Source of the DNA: Chamaecyparis obtusa | Lineage: Eukaryota > Streptophyta > Pinopsida > Cupressales > Cupressaceae | NCBI GenBank assembly: GCA_027943335.1 | Contig: BSBK01002801.1 | Span: forward strand, 871,001-935,000 | Direction of reading: 5' to 3' | DNA: 64,000 bases | Shown: positions 47,470 to 60,576 of the stretch, piece by piece | Layout of the letters: each line of letters opens with the position of its first letter | How positions within the stretch are numbered: the stretch's first letter is position 1 | Position numbers and translations under genes: made by a program | The notes under the pieces: model-generated | What the model was told of the DNA's origin: nothing | Seen by the model: only the letters and a program-made list of their open reading frames with translations | The model's database searches: none

Positions 47470-49180
47470 TGTTAGAAATATATGTTTGGTTGTCTATTGT
47501 CATTTATGTCAAACATTGTGATGCAGAGGTGTTTGTGTTTTCTCAAACACTATGGTTTGGAAGTATTCTATATTTGGAGAAGTAAGATTGTGTTTTGGGC
47601 ATGTTAGTGTTACTGAACCTATATAACAGTGGAAGACAAGTATGTTTTCAAGTGTTACAGAATAGTGGAAAAAATGTGTGTATTTAGTGGAAGATAAGTA
47701 TGTATTCATTGTTTAGTGGAAGATAGGTATGTATTTAGTGATACATAATAATGGAAGATAGGGATGTATTTTGGAGATTTTATTTAGTGCTTCAAAGTTA
47801 TTTTCTTAGGTCCTTAAGTATTTGGTTATGTCTGGATGTCACCGATTTAGTGAGAGAGTTGTGAGGTTGAAGATCTAACAAGTATTCAATTGTGTTTTCT
47901 GGAAGGTCTCTTCTTTGGGATTCAAGTTTGAAGATATGAAAATCTGTTTTGTATGGTATTCAAGTTTTGGTCTTGGTTGTGGTGTTTTCTAGTGTTCCTT
48001 AAATTGTTCTTGGTTTTCCAAAAATAGTATTTTCAAGAGTTACAATTTTCATCAGTTGGTGGTTTGGTTTGGAAACATGTTGTGATGATTTTTGATGTGA
48101 ATTGTTAGCAAGTTATATTGTTCCTAATGTGGCATGTAGTGGTCCAAATACAGTTGGAAAGTTAGGTGGTTCTTTGGCTAGTGTGTTTCTACACATTTGG
48201 GATGGCTATGGAAGTTGTTCCAATAATTATGGATCTGACATTAGGCTATGTGTAGCATGTTCATGGTCTCTCTCTCTCTCTCTCCTAGAGTGGATCATGC
48301 TTCATGTTTTTGGCCTGGGTATTGCATTTAATGTTTAACTCTTATCCAATTGGGTCCATGTTAAGTATAATCTATGTTTTGGTCCATATTCTTTTGGCAT
48401 GGGACCTTATTGGATTTTTCATTGTCATGGCCAACTTGTAACTTAATTGTAATATACTTTTGGCTTGGTCAAACTTGATGTAATCTCTAATGATCTATCA
48501 TGTATATAAGTATAGTTTGTTCTTTGGAAAATGTAAGATAGTAAGAAAGAGTGTTGTGGACAAACCAATGGATATATATATCCATAGTTTTAGAAGATAA
48601 GAGTTTGGTTTATGAGGTTGATATTCTGTGTTAGTGGTAGAGGAGAAAAGGTAGTAACAATGTGCTATGCAAGTTGATAGTATTGTGCAGATCAACTACA
48701 TTATCACAAGAATTTCTCACTATCTATTGTGAAGAGTTGTATGAACCTTGTCCCTAGGCTAGTGTGTCTTGGGTGCACATTCTCTTTACTATATCTTTCT
48801 ACTTTGGTAGTGAGCATTTGTTTGCAAGTTCAGAGTTGTGGGCTCTTATCTATGTTTAGTGTTGTATTGGTAGTGAACCTCTATTTGCAAGTCCAAAGTA
48901 GTGATAGATCATAACTTATTTATAACCAGACTATATACATTAGTGAATTATCTTTTTGGGTAAGTTCTCACCGTGGATTCTCCCAATTTGGGTTTTCGAT
49001 ATATAAAATTTTGGTGTTTATGTGTTGTTGGTTTTGTTCATTATTCACCACTTAATGTTTTAAGTGGTGAATATTGAAGTTAGTTGTTTACTCAAGTATG
49101 ATTCAGCCCCCCTCTCATCATTTGGAGTATGTTCAATAATAGGATGTTGGATATAGGTGGTAACAAATAAACTTCTAACA
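47470..49180 (+). mobile_element. Candidate LTR (1.7 kb)
   Basis: Starts TGTTAGAAATATATG and ends ACTTCTAACA, with 8-bp inverted termini TGTTAGAA/TTCTAACA. A TATA-like GTATATAAG is at about 48500. Near the 3' end is a GATTCAGCCCCCCTCTC stretch, common just inside the 3' ends of plant LTRs. Degenerate AGTGGAAGATA repeats lie at 47620-47770 and a (TC)n run at about 48268. No primer site follows and the 5-bp flanks (ATAGG/AGTCC) do not match, so the boundaries are tentative. Confidence 0.45.
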
Positions 49181-50830
49181 AGTCCCATTCCTCATTATTC
49201 TAATTTGGTAAGTTACCATAATAAGGAAATTTATATTAGTAATCAAATTATAATGTCTTTTCAAGTACTAATAAGGTCATTGATATGGATGGTAGATAAA
49301 AACTAAAACATCATCCTTGATGCCATTGCACATGTATAACCAAATAGCAGGCTTCATTGCTTATGACTTATATGTGAACTGAAAGAGAAATACTCAAAAA
49401 ATGATCAGTTTATCAGGACATCTGAGAAAATCTCCTGGGGCTATGGAAAATTGACTGATAGTAAATAAATGTTCAAGGGAAAGTGTAGAGATAACTCCAT
49501 CGGTTCTCTGGATGCTTCACTAGAAGAGGAGATTTATCTGAGGTTGGCTTATACAAAAATATCAGTTAATGTGGTCAATCACTTATTGATCACCACAAAG
49601 GTCTTCAAAAGAAGGAATGTATCATGTGAACTCACTTTATTCTCAAAGTGTTTCTCATTAGATGAAAGATAAAAGGATAGTGGAGGTGATATAACTTTAC
49701 TATTTATGATCATATTCGATAGATTAATTAATGGGAAACCTACTCATGCAATAGATTCAAAGAGGGTGGAAAGTTTTTGTGAGATTTCATAACACACCTC
49801 ATTTCTAGTTGAATGAAATGGGGACCCAAAATTTTGAGCTAATACTTAATGCAAGGTCAAGGATGGTACTCAACGAACATCCAACCCAATAAGATATCCT
49901 TGAAGATAAGAAACATAGCATAAATAAAAACAAGTGTTGATAATAGGCAATGAGAATAAAGTTCTTACCTTATCATACAATACCCTAAGGAAATAAAAAA
50001 ACATCGCTAATGGACATATGTAGAAAGAAGAGAAAAAAAAACATTGCTAATGGAATTTCATTGGTGATCAGGGGATAATAAATAGATCTATTGTTCTAAA
50101 TAAGTCATTATTTTCAAATTAATATAAATATTACAAAGGTAAAGGGCATTCCCACTACCACCACATAGACTCATCATAGTTGAGGCACAAACTAAACCTA
50201 ATTTTCACGGGATTGGAAAGTAAATATTTTATTCCTAGGACATCAATAATATCTTGAGGGTTTGAAGGGCCCACTCAACTAAGGGTTCTCTAAAGTTAGC
50301 AATGCCTAAGTTATTTGCCTCACTTCCCCAAGAACAAAGTAGAGGCACATGTGTCACCATAGAATGAAAGGCACATTACCCTTTCAAATGAGCAGTATGT
50401 TTTTAAGATTTTTGCAATATGTAACATGGTAGTCAAGAATTCAAAACCTAATTTTCCTTTTTCTTAACCAATTCCCAATTTTCTTCCTGATATTTCAGAT
50501 TATTACCATTGTCTAAAGAATATAACTAAAAAAAGTATAAGGTGAATCGTTGTCACCCACAGGTATGTATAAATAAAACCTAACCTATGAGTTTCAAATA
50601 AATGATCAAGTTTGGTCATGCTATATGTGTTGAATCATGTTGAAGCGTTTCTTGTTTATTAGTCATGAACCTAAGTATAATTGGTTAGGAGAATTAAGAC
50701 CAAATTTAGATGAGAAAAGAACCAAAAATAGAATATGACTTAGGTCTAATATATAAGTCCAATTGATATTTCAAAATTGCCTAAAGCTAAAATGTTGAAG
50801 CAAGCCAAAATTTGAAAAGAATTTGAATTC
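49181..50830. other. Unassigned
   Basis: A 67-codon open stretch at 49469-49672 (plus) shows no motif. GGACATATG..AGAAAAAAAAACATTGCTAATGG echoes occur near 50000-50055. Otherwise featureless. Confidence 0.35.
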
Positions 50831-52645
50831 ATGCATTTGCACGTACTACCTAAAAAAAAATCATACATGTTGGATACTCATATGGGTGAGTATGACCCAA
50901 GGACTATCCTCAAGAGAATTGAAGAATCCATAGCAGATGACAAAATGAAGAACCTAGTCAGGTGTGGTGTAACTAGAGAAACTAGTTTTCCCATGGTAGT
51001 TTTAGCCCACAACCTGCTAAGAGAATGCCTAACACATTATAATAGAAATATGAGGGTTGTAGTGAAGAAAAAAAAATTATATGTATACCTAACACCTGAG
51101 GGGATCACCTGTACATTTGGTATTCTCACTCAAAAGGAAGTCTCCAACACCATTATATAATTGTGAAAAAACTAGTTCAAGTAACAAAAGAGTGTATGCC
51201 AACAACTCATGAGAGAAGAATGGATGAAAGAAAGAATAACAAAATGCTAGCCAAAGTCCTAGTGTTATCCCTAAGGAAATAATTCTATGTTAAGATAAGC
51301 CTATTCTATCACATATCTTAGTAGAATGATAGTAGTGAAGGTCAATAGGATATTTGAGCCATAGATGTTTACATACATCCAGATGATAAGATAGGGAAGG
51401 AAAAATGTCCACTAGGCACAATTCATCAATGCTACTATATATAGTATTGTACAAAGCCATATATGGGCACATTTTACATGTCCTCGCATCTCATATACTC
51501 CTATTTTGTAAGAGCTAATGTACATGGGCTCAATTTAGTTAGAACCCTAGAATGAAAAAAGGGGCAACAATTGGTATATTTCTACTATCCATGGATCTCC
51601 CTAGAAATTTCTAAGGTGCACTATAAACAAATAAATGATAGGTTTATTATGCTTATTGTCAAAGAGCTAAAAAGAGGCTTGGAGTAAGAATAATAGAAGC
51701 TATAAAAGAGCTGTAGAGATGGAATGGAGCATGGTACATTCAATTCCCTACTTGGTCCTACATTCAAATACAAGGATTTGAAGGAGAGCTATTTATTCTT
51801 CCTAGATATCCAAGTGATTGGATTATCCTAACCAAGTTTGATAGGTACATTATACCATTTTAGTTGCATGCCATAATTTACCTAGAGAAAACTAATCCTA
51901 AAGTTCCCATTCAGAATGGGAGGGTACATGTGTGTGTCATTACATTAAACTCACACAACCCTTAGGGACATACATGTGTGCAATTTGTAGTATTTCCCAT
52001 TACCTAGGCCCAAATATGATCCACTAGGCAGATGACACAGCTTAATAAACAAATTTGTGGTACATGTTCCCCACATAGAATACTATTGGGTGCATTGCAA
52101 AGATGAAAGGAATGCAGGAAGAAGACAAAATCAAATGTTGACATTGAAATAGATGATCATGATATGGTCATTTGACATTCCTCCTAATATTAATGATGAT
52201 GATGAAGATGTCTTACGACTTGATTATCAATAAGAAAATATTGAAGCCCAACCCATATAGGAGGTAGAATGGGATGCTCCTAAAATGACTTCTATATATA
52301 TTGTGAGTGAACTAGTATTAAGAGCAAGTGCTTCATGGTTAGAAAAGCACAAGAAGGTTTTAAGGAAAAAAAGGAGTACATATCAAGACCTCCAAGAAGA
52401 GAAAGATAATTAATCAAGATGAGAAAATATTTCATGACTTCTTTGTGAGGAAAATGGATATTATGGTGACCACCATGGTGGATTCAAGAACACTAGATGA
52501 AAGGGAAGAAATATCTAATGAAAGGGTAGATGTAATAAATATTGATCAAGATGTTAATCTGACTACTGTGTGTGTGAAATTTGATCCTGCAAGCTGCAAT
52601 CACAAACACTTTAATAAATCATTAGATGCATGGTTAGTCAAATGA
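50831..52645 (+). pseudogene. Decayed ORF of unknown family
   Basis: The best part (50831-51160) is open for 109 codons and reads like a conserved protein: LPKKKSYMLDTHMGEYDPRT, RCGVTRETSFPMVVLAHNLL, YVYLTPEGITCTFGIL. Downstream, in varying frames with many stops, protein-like stretches continue (RIFEP-MFTYIQMI; HFTCPRISYTPIL near 51470; ELMYMGSI). A charged open piece closes the region at 52445-52645. I do not recognise it. It looks like a single-exon transposon-associated gene in advanced decay, comparable in character to the one at 3863-5151, but I see no homology between them. Confidence 0.4.
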
Positions 52646-53207
52646 TATTAGATAAATAAATATATAAAACTATACAATTTGATTTATTTCCTCCTAAACG
52701 ATGTGAGTATGAGTGCTTTCATATTTTTCAAGGAATATTAGTGACTTGACTACACCAAGACATAGGGTTTCTATATGAATGCAAGATTAAACTATGCTTT
52801 TCTATTTTTTCAATGCAAATAAGATATGGGAAAATAAGAAAACTAAATGAAATATATGCTATAATGATATCCAAATAACTAAGAAAGAATATGCAAACTC
52901 TCAAATTGAGCAATAGCTCCTTCTCAAAACCTACAAAATAATAATGTTATCAAAATTACACATATTGAATGAGAAGATGAGTTTTTCTTTTATAGGAACC
53001 CTGATAAAAATTGATGGTAGAGATTGATTTAGATGAACGATCAAGATTAATCCAAAGCTAAGTTTAAGCAGAGTTAAAGCATGCTTTTTGAGTTGATATG
53101 AGGAAATAATAGATAAAACAGATTGATTTAATCTTTTATGGTCAAGCTAACAACCTTTTTTTCCTTTTATTTGGTTTAATTAATTATGCAACTCAAATTT
53201 TTAAGTC
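52646..53207. other. Unassigned flank
   Basis: No gene. AAACC at 53208-53212, just beyond, is the left target duplication of the large LTR element. Confidence 0.45.
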
Positions 53208-53212
53208 AAACC

Positions 53213-54267
53213 TGTATACACCCTAAAATGGTCGCCTAGACTTTGGGCCCCATTTCTGCAATTTATCAAATCCCTGAATCAATATTTTCAATATCAATAA
53301 TATCAATTATATCAATTTCCTTGATCAAATCATAATCAATTCAATATTTCCTAAGGTTTGAGCCATATTTAATTTAAAAGAGAAAAAAAATAAAAATCTT
53401 ATTTAATTAAGAGAACATGCTCTCTTTTAATTAATTAAAAATCTCTTTTAATTAAATAATAAAATCACTTTATCCTAAGCTTTTATTTAATTAAAAAGAA
53501 TATTTCCTCCCTTTTTAATAAATAAAAAGCCCCCACCTTTTCCTCTTATCCTAAGTTGCACAAATAAAGCATTATTCTTATTTTATAAAAAGAGAAAAAA
53601 TACTTTTTGTCTCATATGGACACTAAAGTCAACTCCTATTTTCCTATTGGAGGATATTTGTGCACAAGGATCAAGCTTCTTTTTTTCTCCATCGTTGATT
53701 ATGTCTTTTGCCTCTTAATCTCGATCGTCCATTGATTTTCATTCTCTATAAAAGAAGAGCTCTCTTCCTCATTTTCATATCTTAGGTTTTTATGCTAATG
53801 TTATGCTACAGGTTTTCTAGGTCATTTGGAGCTCTTTGAAGACATTGTTGTTGCATTTCATTTAGCTTGTTTTCTTACATCATAGTTGCATAATCATGAC
53901 ATTTTTAGTATATATTTCCTTTATGCAACAGATTAATCTCACATAGCTTAATAGGAGGATTTGTAACACTTGTATTTTCCTTTCATAGCATAGCTTGCAT
54001 CTTTCATTCTCATAGATTAGTTTGCATTGCATTGCATCCATATTGATTTCATTGGAGATATTGGCATTATTGCCCTTGTCTTTGATTTGGAATCTCTCAT
54101 TGTGTGGTTGACTAGCAAGGTCATTAGTTTATAGCTCTAGCTGAGAGCAATTTTACAAATCTTGCAACTCCATGCATAGAGAGCTACAGATCGATTTGTG
54201 AGGGCTCATTGTTGAGTTTTCTTACGTGTAAGGATTCATAGAAGTGTGGTCACATTTTCACAATATA
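53213..54267 (+). repeat. 5' LTR of the large element
   Basis: TGTATACACC...CAATATA. The 3' LTR ends CCATACA at the same place, so the terminal CA has become TA here. TATAAAA box at 53747-53753. A 28-bp insertion around 62965 in the 3' LTR explains the length difference. Confidence 0.93.
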
Positions 54268-54271
54268 TTTT

Positions 54272-54288
54272 TGGCACCCACCATGGGG
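54272..54288 (+). other. Primer-binding site, tRNA-Lys type
   Basis: TGGCACCCACCATGGGG, four bases after the LTR. It matches the plant tRNA-Lys type (TGGCGCCCACCGTGGGG) except for two G-to-A changes, both at CpG sites, as expected from methylation decay. Tat/Athila-type gypsy elements often use such a primer, which hints at the autonomous partner. Confidence 0.75.
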
Positions 54289-55645
54289 CAACCCACTTTT
54301 ACATGTTGGTTTTTTATTATTTTTTGGAGCTAACCCTTGTGCAGATTTGTTTGGAGATGGAAAACCCTAGATTTGAATGATTTGATCATATCTCCCAAAT
54401 GGTTTGGTGTTTTGATTTGAAAATGTTTTTTCAAGTTGGTGACATATCAGAGAAGCTCCAAAAAAAAATTTTGAATTTTTGGAGGTAATTTATATTTTTT
54501 ATGATTTTTTCTTTGTTTTTCATAAAAAAATTATTTTTGACGTAAATCAGCATATTTTAAAAAAAAATTTACATTTCTGGAAAGGTCTTAAAATTCTATA
54601 GGGGAGCCATTCATTGTTTTTTTAATTTAAAAGTCATATCATAGCTCATTTGGTCAATTTATAAAAACTGGTCTATTTTGGTAAAATGGGTCTTTAGGGC
54701 ACAAATAAAGAAATTTTTCTAAAATTTTTACATTTTTGGAAAGCTCTTTATTTTTTAGTAGGGGTCTCTATTTTCCATTTCCATTTTTTTGGTCGAAATC
54801 ATATCAAAAAAATTAGATCTTGTTGACTAGGTCAAATGCAAAAAAAATAAAATTTTGTGATGGGTATTTACTTATTTTTCATTGTTCAATGCATGATATG
54901 AGTTATCATTTGGATTATTTGCTGGCTATTATTTCTCCTAAAAATTGATTTTCAGATCTAACCCTAGGGTTTGCATAAGTTGGATAAACATTGCATATCT
55001 TGTTTGCTTGTTTTCTTGTCTTGTTCATTTGAAGGTGCTCTTGCTTTCATGGAAAATTCTTAAAACAAAGTGTTGGACTTGAGGTACTTTGTTCCATCTC
55101 TACAACATTTGGATTTTGAGATTAAAATTGAACCTCTCATGTGTTTGGCTTGAGTGTTTACATACTTTCATAGAACACATTTCAATTGATGCTCTTAATG
55201 GGAAATGAATGAACATAGATTTGCTTTCATACAAGTTTGTGTAAGTGAATGCTTGTGTTTAACCCTTAAGTAATTCTTGGTTCCAATATCAAATATCTCA
55301 TTGAGTGATTGAGGATATGGATTCATTCCTTGTTTACATAGGGAGTTAAATGCACCACTTTGTGGACTCACTCTATGTTTGCTTGGAAAGTTAAATATTC
55401 CATTGATTCAACCCTTTGTCATTTGTGAGTAGTATTGATAAGCAACTTTAGATTACTTTTGATTGATCTTGTTAGCTAAATTGGGTGTTGGACTCACTTA
55501 TTTCTAATCGCCCCTCATTACTACCCTTTGGATGCAAGGTCAACATTTATACATAGGGGAGGGGTCTACTTGAAAAGAGCGTTAAGTGTTCCACAAAGTT
55601 TCCTCCTTTTTATGTTTTCTTGATCTCATTAGTTTTCTAAGGTGT
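54289..55645 (+). other. 5' untranslated leader of the large element
   Basis: No ORF. It contains four stretches of 'AAAATTTT..CATTTTTGGAAAGCTCTT' character (54460-54860) and a loosely repeated GAGTTAAATGCACCACTTTGTGGACTC motif (55316-55405) that heralds the 44-bp array. Confidence 0.6.
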
Positions 55646-55998
55646 GGACTCACTTTGAGTTTGAGTGAGGAGTTAAATGTTTCACTTTTGGACTCACTTC
55701 GAGTTTGTGTGAGGAGTTAAATGTTCCACATTTGGACTCACTTTGAGTTTGTGTGAGGAGTTAAATGTTCCACTTTTGGAGTCACTTTGAGTTTGTGTGA
55801 GGAGTTAAATGTTCCACCTTGTGGACTCACTTCACATTCACTTGAAGAGTTAAATGTTCCACTTTTGGACTCACTTCACATTCACTTGAAGAGTTAAATG
55901 TTCCACTTTTGGACTCACTTCACATTCACTTGAAGAGTTAAATGTTCCACTTTTGGACTCACTTCACATTTACTTGAAAAGTTAAGTGTTCCACCTTT
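55646..55998 (+). repeat. 44-bp tandem array, eight units in two subtypes
   Basis: GGACTCACTT begins units at 55646, 55690, 55734, 55778 (GGAGTCACTT here), 55823, 55867, 55911 and 55955; each ends in GAGTTAAATGTTCCAC. The first four carry GAGTTTGTGTGAGG in the middle, the last four CACATTCACTTGAAG. Each subtype expanded on its own from one ancestor unit. Confidence 0.95.
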
Positions 55999-57043
55999 AG
56001 TGCTTTAAATACTTTTGATAGTGAATTACTTAATTTTATTTTTAGAAAGCCTGCTTGGGGACACACCACCTCAAGGGATGACCTTAACTCCCGTGTTCTG
56101 ATGGAGTATAAATAGAGGGTGGTGAATGGAAAGACACCTCTCTTAGGAATTGAGTTTGATATCACTCTTGGCTAAGCCTCAAAGAACTTTATACCTTTGA
56201 GAAGTGAAGAAGGAGATTTGGGTTACCATCTCACCCCGGCTGTGTGATTTCGGATTCTTCTCATCTACAGATTTGGGCCTCATGTACCTTATGTATATCG
56301 AAGGCTCCTTTTAGAAAGCTACATATATCCTTGTACACAGCTTGTTAAGGTGTTGTTGTGTTCTATGTGCCTGCTAAAACATTTTCAAGAACATACACAA
56401 GTAGAATCTTTAAAGATTAGAATACTAAGTCACTCTTTGTTCATGCACAAGGTTGCTTTGTCCCTTGCCCATTGCTTGAAGACTATTTGTTTGAACTCCC
56501 TAGTTGTTGTTCTATGTGTTTGATCATCATTGCAAAATCTTTTGAAAGATCTAATTGGAATATTGAAACTGAGTTCCGTCCTGCTGTAGTGAGTTCTCCT
56601 TAGAAGCTTGGTCTTCCTTAGTTAGTCCAGGTCAGATCTTAGGTGTTGTCATGTTGCTCAACATCTCAATGTTCATGTTATGGTATCAATTGCATAAGAT
56701 GAATCTTAGTCTTCTTCTTTCTTCTCCATTTCTCACATTCTTCTGAAGTCTTCTATTCCCATGGGAAATTCCTCTTCTCCTTCTTCTTGATTCTTTTCCT
56801 CTTATTATCTAGTCTATTTTCTTCTATTTTATCTCTTCTGTTGCTCCTATGTTTGATTCTTCTTCTTTTAGAACCATGAATCTCAAATATCTGGTTTTGG
56901 AACCTTTATTAAGAATAGATGATCTTAAGCTCATTGATATATTCGAAAAGTGTTGTTCCTCTAAAATTCTCATGAGTGATAAATTTATGACACAAATAAA
57001 ATAAAAATAAATTAAATCAGACGCCTTTGCTTGAATCATACTC

Positions 57044-59440
57044 ATGATCTCATCCAAATATTCTTCATCTTCTAAATCTTCTCATCATTCCTCACATTCT
57101 AAATCTTATCACGATTCTTCTAAACATTATTCACATTCTTCATCTTCTAAATCTTATCACAATTTTTTTAAACACTATTCACATTCTTCATCTTCCAAAT
57201 CTTATCATGACTCTTCTAAACATTATTTGAATTCTTCACTATCCAAGTCTTCTTTCTACACCAAGTCTTCAATTTCCTCTTCTTCACGATCTCATTCTTC
57301 TTCTACTTCTTCAAAGAGTCTTACTTCTCTTCACAAGACATACCATAATGAGCAACGTGATAGTCCTTATGATACCTCTTCCACGAAGAGTGACACACCC
57401 ACCTATGATGACTATGATGACTATGATGATGGACAATGTAGTGATACCTATGACACCTCTAGTCCTAAGAGTCCTCCTAGTCATGTCCTTGTTCTTACTG
57501 AAAATGGGTCCTCATATTGGAAAGATCGTGATGGTGATCCGTATGATTCAGATTTTGAAAGAAACTTTGATGAGTTTTGTGAACAATACCTTGATTATAA
57601 TCCAACTACTACTGTTGAAGAATATAAAATGCACCGTGCTGATTTGAAACGTAAATATTATAAGAATCCTTCCTCTAGAAACTCTCATGCTGAAAATAAA
57701 GACTGCATTCTCAAGAAAGATCATATTAATGCTAAACCTTTGTCTTGTGATGGTTCCCTTCCATCTCCTACTTCATCCAATACCCATACATCTACTAAAG
57801 CTTCCAAATCTTTCACAAATCCTTCATTCAACAGAAGTCCTAATGCTTTTCATGAGATTCCCTATAGTTATTCTCAAGGGCTACCTCTTAAAGAAACTCA
57901 AGCTAACCTTCACTTGGCTGCGAATACTTTCAATAATGCTAAACCTAAAGAGCTTAAGTCTTCATGCGTTATAATGCCTACTTTAGGTAGTCCTTCACCA
58001 TCTCTTCCAAAGTCTTCCATACAATCCCAACCTGCTTCCTTGTCCTTAGAAGTGGATCCATGTTAAGAGGACTCTAAAAATAAAGAAAAGAACATAAAGA
58101 ATGATCAAGATCAAGAACCCTCCATGTCATCCAATCCTTTTCATGATGTCTCTTATCCATTTCATGGTTCTTTTGATCCTTTACACCCTTCCTCATTCAT
58201 TCCACCATGTCTTAAGTCTTCTCCTAAGCAAGATCAAGCTACTACTTACATCGCTGAGCTTATTGAAAATAAAAATAACCTTACTACACTTGCACTTTTC
58301 AAAGATGATACTTCCATTAAGGTTATTAAATATGGTGTTGTTACTTCTAATGTTAAGCCTATTGAAAATCAAGAGAAAAATTATACGCTTATGCTATCCA
58401 AAGCTACTTGTCAAGATCAAAATCTTCCATCTTCTTGTTCTACCACTCCATGTTCACTTCCACTTTCTACTCTTCCTAAGTCTTTGCAAGCTTTGAACAA
58501 TCCTATCAAAGAAGTTGCTCCTATTCAAGATGTTCATGATCCTATTGCAAATCCTAATGCTCATTCTAAAGATGTTGATATCCTTGGTTGTGATATAAAT
58601 GCTGATGAACCTATTGATTATCCTTTTGCATCTTCCACTTCCATCCTTGGACCTCTTCCACCAATACTAAGGGCTTCATGTCTTCCTTCCATCTTGGGTC
58701 CTTATGTCCCTTCACTTTCCCCTCCTAACTCTCTTAATTCTTCATCCATCTTGGGTCCTTATGTCCCTCCATCTCCTATCTTTTCTCATGATTAGCATAG
58801 ATGCATACCCTTGAATCTTTTTCATCCATCCACCCATCTAAACCAGTCGTATCATCCTTCTTCTTCCACAAGTCCCAAGTCTTTTGGAAGTAACTTGAAT
58901 GTTCAATACAAGAAAAAGAAGTAATACAAGAATCCATCAAAAAAAGAAGATCACTATGTCTCCTCTAATCGACATGGAGGCATAAAGTCAAAAGAGATAT
59001 CTAAGAGGAAAACTACAAGACAAGTATGGGTTCCAAAATTCATCATTGAAGATATTCTCTCTAAATCATCAAAAAGAAATGAAAAGCCTATGACTATATG
59101 GATTCAAAAGTCTCTTTTAAAAGAGTCTTATGTTGAACAACAAGTGAAGTTGACATTCAAGCTTCCAAAGGCTTCCACTTCATCTTCTTCCAAAAACATT
59201 CTTTTATTCCATGTGCCTAAACCGCAACCTCTGCTAAACATTCACCATATTCCTTCTCATATTTTTTCATTTACATTTCCTCCACCCTCTCGCCACCCTT
59301 CAAGGTGTGTGTTGATGTTGATCTTGTCTTCCTTTCCATCTACGCTTTCACAATCCTTCCATTCATTATCCTTCTACCTTCTATCCTTTTTCCTCATTTG
59401 CCTATTCCTCCTATCTTCCAACCTCACTCGCTTTACGTAA
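57044..59440 (+). pseudogene. Serine-rich ORF of the large element, unknown family, three stops
   Basis: One frame from ATG 57044 stays readable to TAA 59438-59440 apart from TAA 58064, TAG 58793 and TAA about 58922. The first 340 codons are open, then 223 and later 116. The N-terminus has Ser/His/Lys/Tyr repeats of 16 residues (SYHDSSKHYSHSSSSK, three copies). An acidic Tyr/Asp stretch follows (TYDDYDDYDDGQCSDTYDTS, about residue 124), then a compact region DPYDSDFERNFDEFCEQYLD and KMHRADLKRKYY, long Ser/Pro/Lys-rich low-complexity sequence, and late TTRQVWVPKFIIEDIL. No zinc knuckle, capsid or enzyme motif is seen. It could be a rapidly evolving Gag-like protein or an extra ORF of the element. 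The low stop density over about 800 codons argues that it was coding when the element last moved. Confidence 0.7.
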
Positions 59441-59648
59441 ACCCTTATCCTCCATTTTTTTCTTCCATTTTCCTTTCCCTATCAGCATCTTTGAGCATAT
59501 CATTTTGAATCCTTGACATATCATGGTTTATCCTTTCAAAGAGCATTATCTAAAAAGCTTGCCTTCTTCCAAAAAAAAGAAAAAAAAATTAAAAAATAGA
59601 AAAATTCAAAAAGAAAAACAAAAATAAAAATGAAAAAAATTTGAATAT
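59441..59648. other. 3' flank of the ORF, A-rich tract
   Basis: Ends in a 70-base A-rich tract (59570-59640) directly before the first structured motif. Confidence 0.6.
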
Positions 59649-60576
59649 GTGCCTTGGTGAAAACCTGAAAATAGGCACCTTGGTAGCAAAAGTAAAGAGA
59701 AATAAATTCATCCTATGGTGAAAACCACTCCCTTGTGGCGCCTTGGATAAGTACCATGATGAAAACCTGGTAATTAGGCATCATGTGTAGTTCTTCTACA
59801 TGTTTTATCCATTCCATTCCATCTTTGATCTTGACAATGTTGAACTATACATGAACATTTGACTATCTTGTGAGCTATCTTACGATGATCTTGCTTTTAT
59901 TCCATTCATGTTTAGCCTTCATATTCATTTTCCTTCATTCATTCTAGTCTGTCGCTATCCTCTTCCCCTTTGGTCTTGATCTAGTAAAAAGAGTAAAAAA
60001 ATGATGCTATGAAGCCTTTTGACATATCTACTCATTTGGATTGCATCCTTTCCTTCTTTTGTATTACGCTTTTGAGGCTTATCCTATGCTATCCTTTCAT
60101 TGCTTATCCAAATACGCTTTACATGATAATTTTTCCCTAGCTTGGGTACTCTTGAGGAGTTTTCCTTTGAGGATTTCTTTCCTTCACCCTCCTTCATTCT
60201 CTTGTCTTCCATCTCTTCCACCAGCTTGTCAATCCCTCTTGTTCTCCATCTTCCTAGACATTGGGACTACATGATGTGATCTTGCTTGGAAGTTTGATAC
60301 CTATTCTGTCTAGGGGCATCCTTTGTACATACTTATTGATCCTGAAAAAATACCTAAAAAATTGATATATGATGCTGAAAAATTCTAAAAAGTATAAAAA
60401 GTTCTGAAAAAATACAAAAAAAAATTAAAAAATGCAAAAAATTCAAAAAAATAGAAAAAGTGCCCTGGTGGAAACCTGGAAATAGGCGCCTTGGTAGCAA
60501 AAATACAAAAAAAAAGAAAAAGAAAAAGAAAAAAAATTGCAATAAAAATCTCCAAGTGGTGAAAACCTGGAAACAG
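59649..60576 (+). other. Five structured motifs with a shared core
   Basis: Core GTGAAAACCTGGAAATAGG or close variants, flanked by complementary arms that differ between copies. (1) GTGCC/GGCAC, 59649-59678. (2) GGTG/CGCC with inner CCAC/GTGG, about 59716-59742. (3) CATGATG/CATCATG, 59755-59785. (4) GTGCC/GGCGC, about 60460-60489. (5) CAAGTGG/CTACTTG, 60553-60586. Copies 1, 3, 4 and 5 keep an inner CCT/AGG pairing. Compensating changes suggest selection for RNA structure. Copies 1 and 4 are both followed by CTTGGTAGCAAAA, so part of the set is a duplication. Confidence 0.65.
60355..60545. repeat. A-rich tract
   Basis: Long runs of A with scattered single T, G or C surround the fourth structured motif. 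A similar tract lies at 59570-59640. Confidence 0.85.

Noticed and set aside
47465..49185. Target-site duplication for the 1.7-kb candidate LTR
   Set aside because: The 5-bp flanks ATAGG and AGTCC do not match.
57348..58496. Met/Leu-rich plus-strand open frames overlapping the serine-rich ORF
   Set aside because: Shifted-frame shadows of Ser-rich codons (TCT/CTT), with no independent support.
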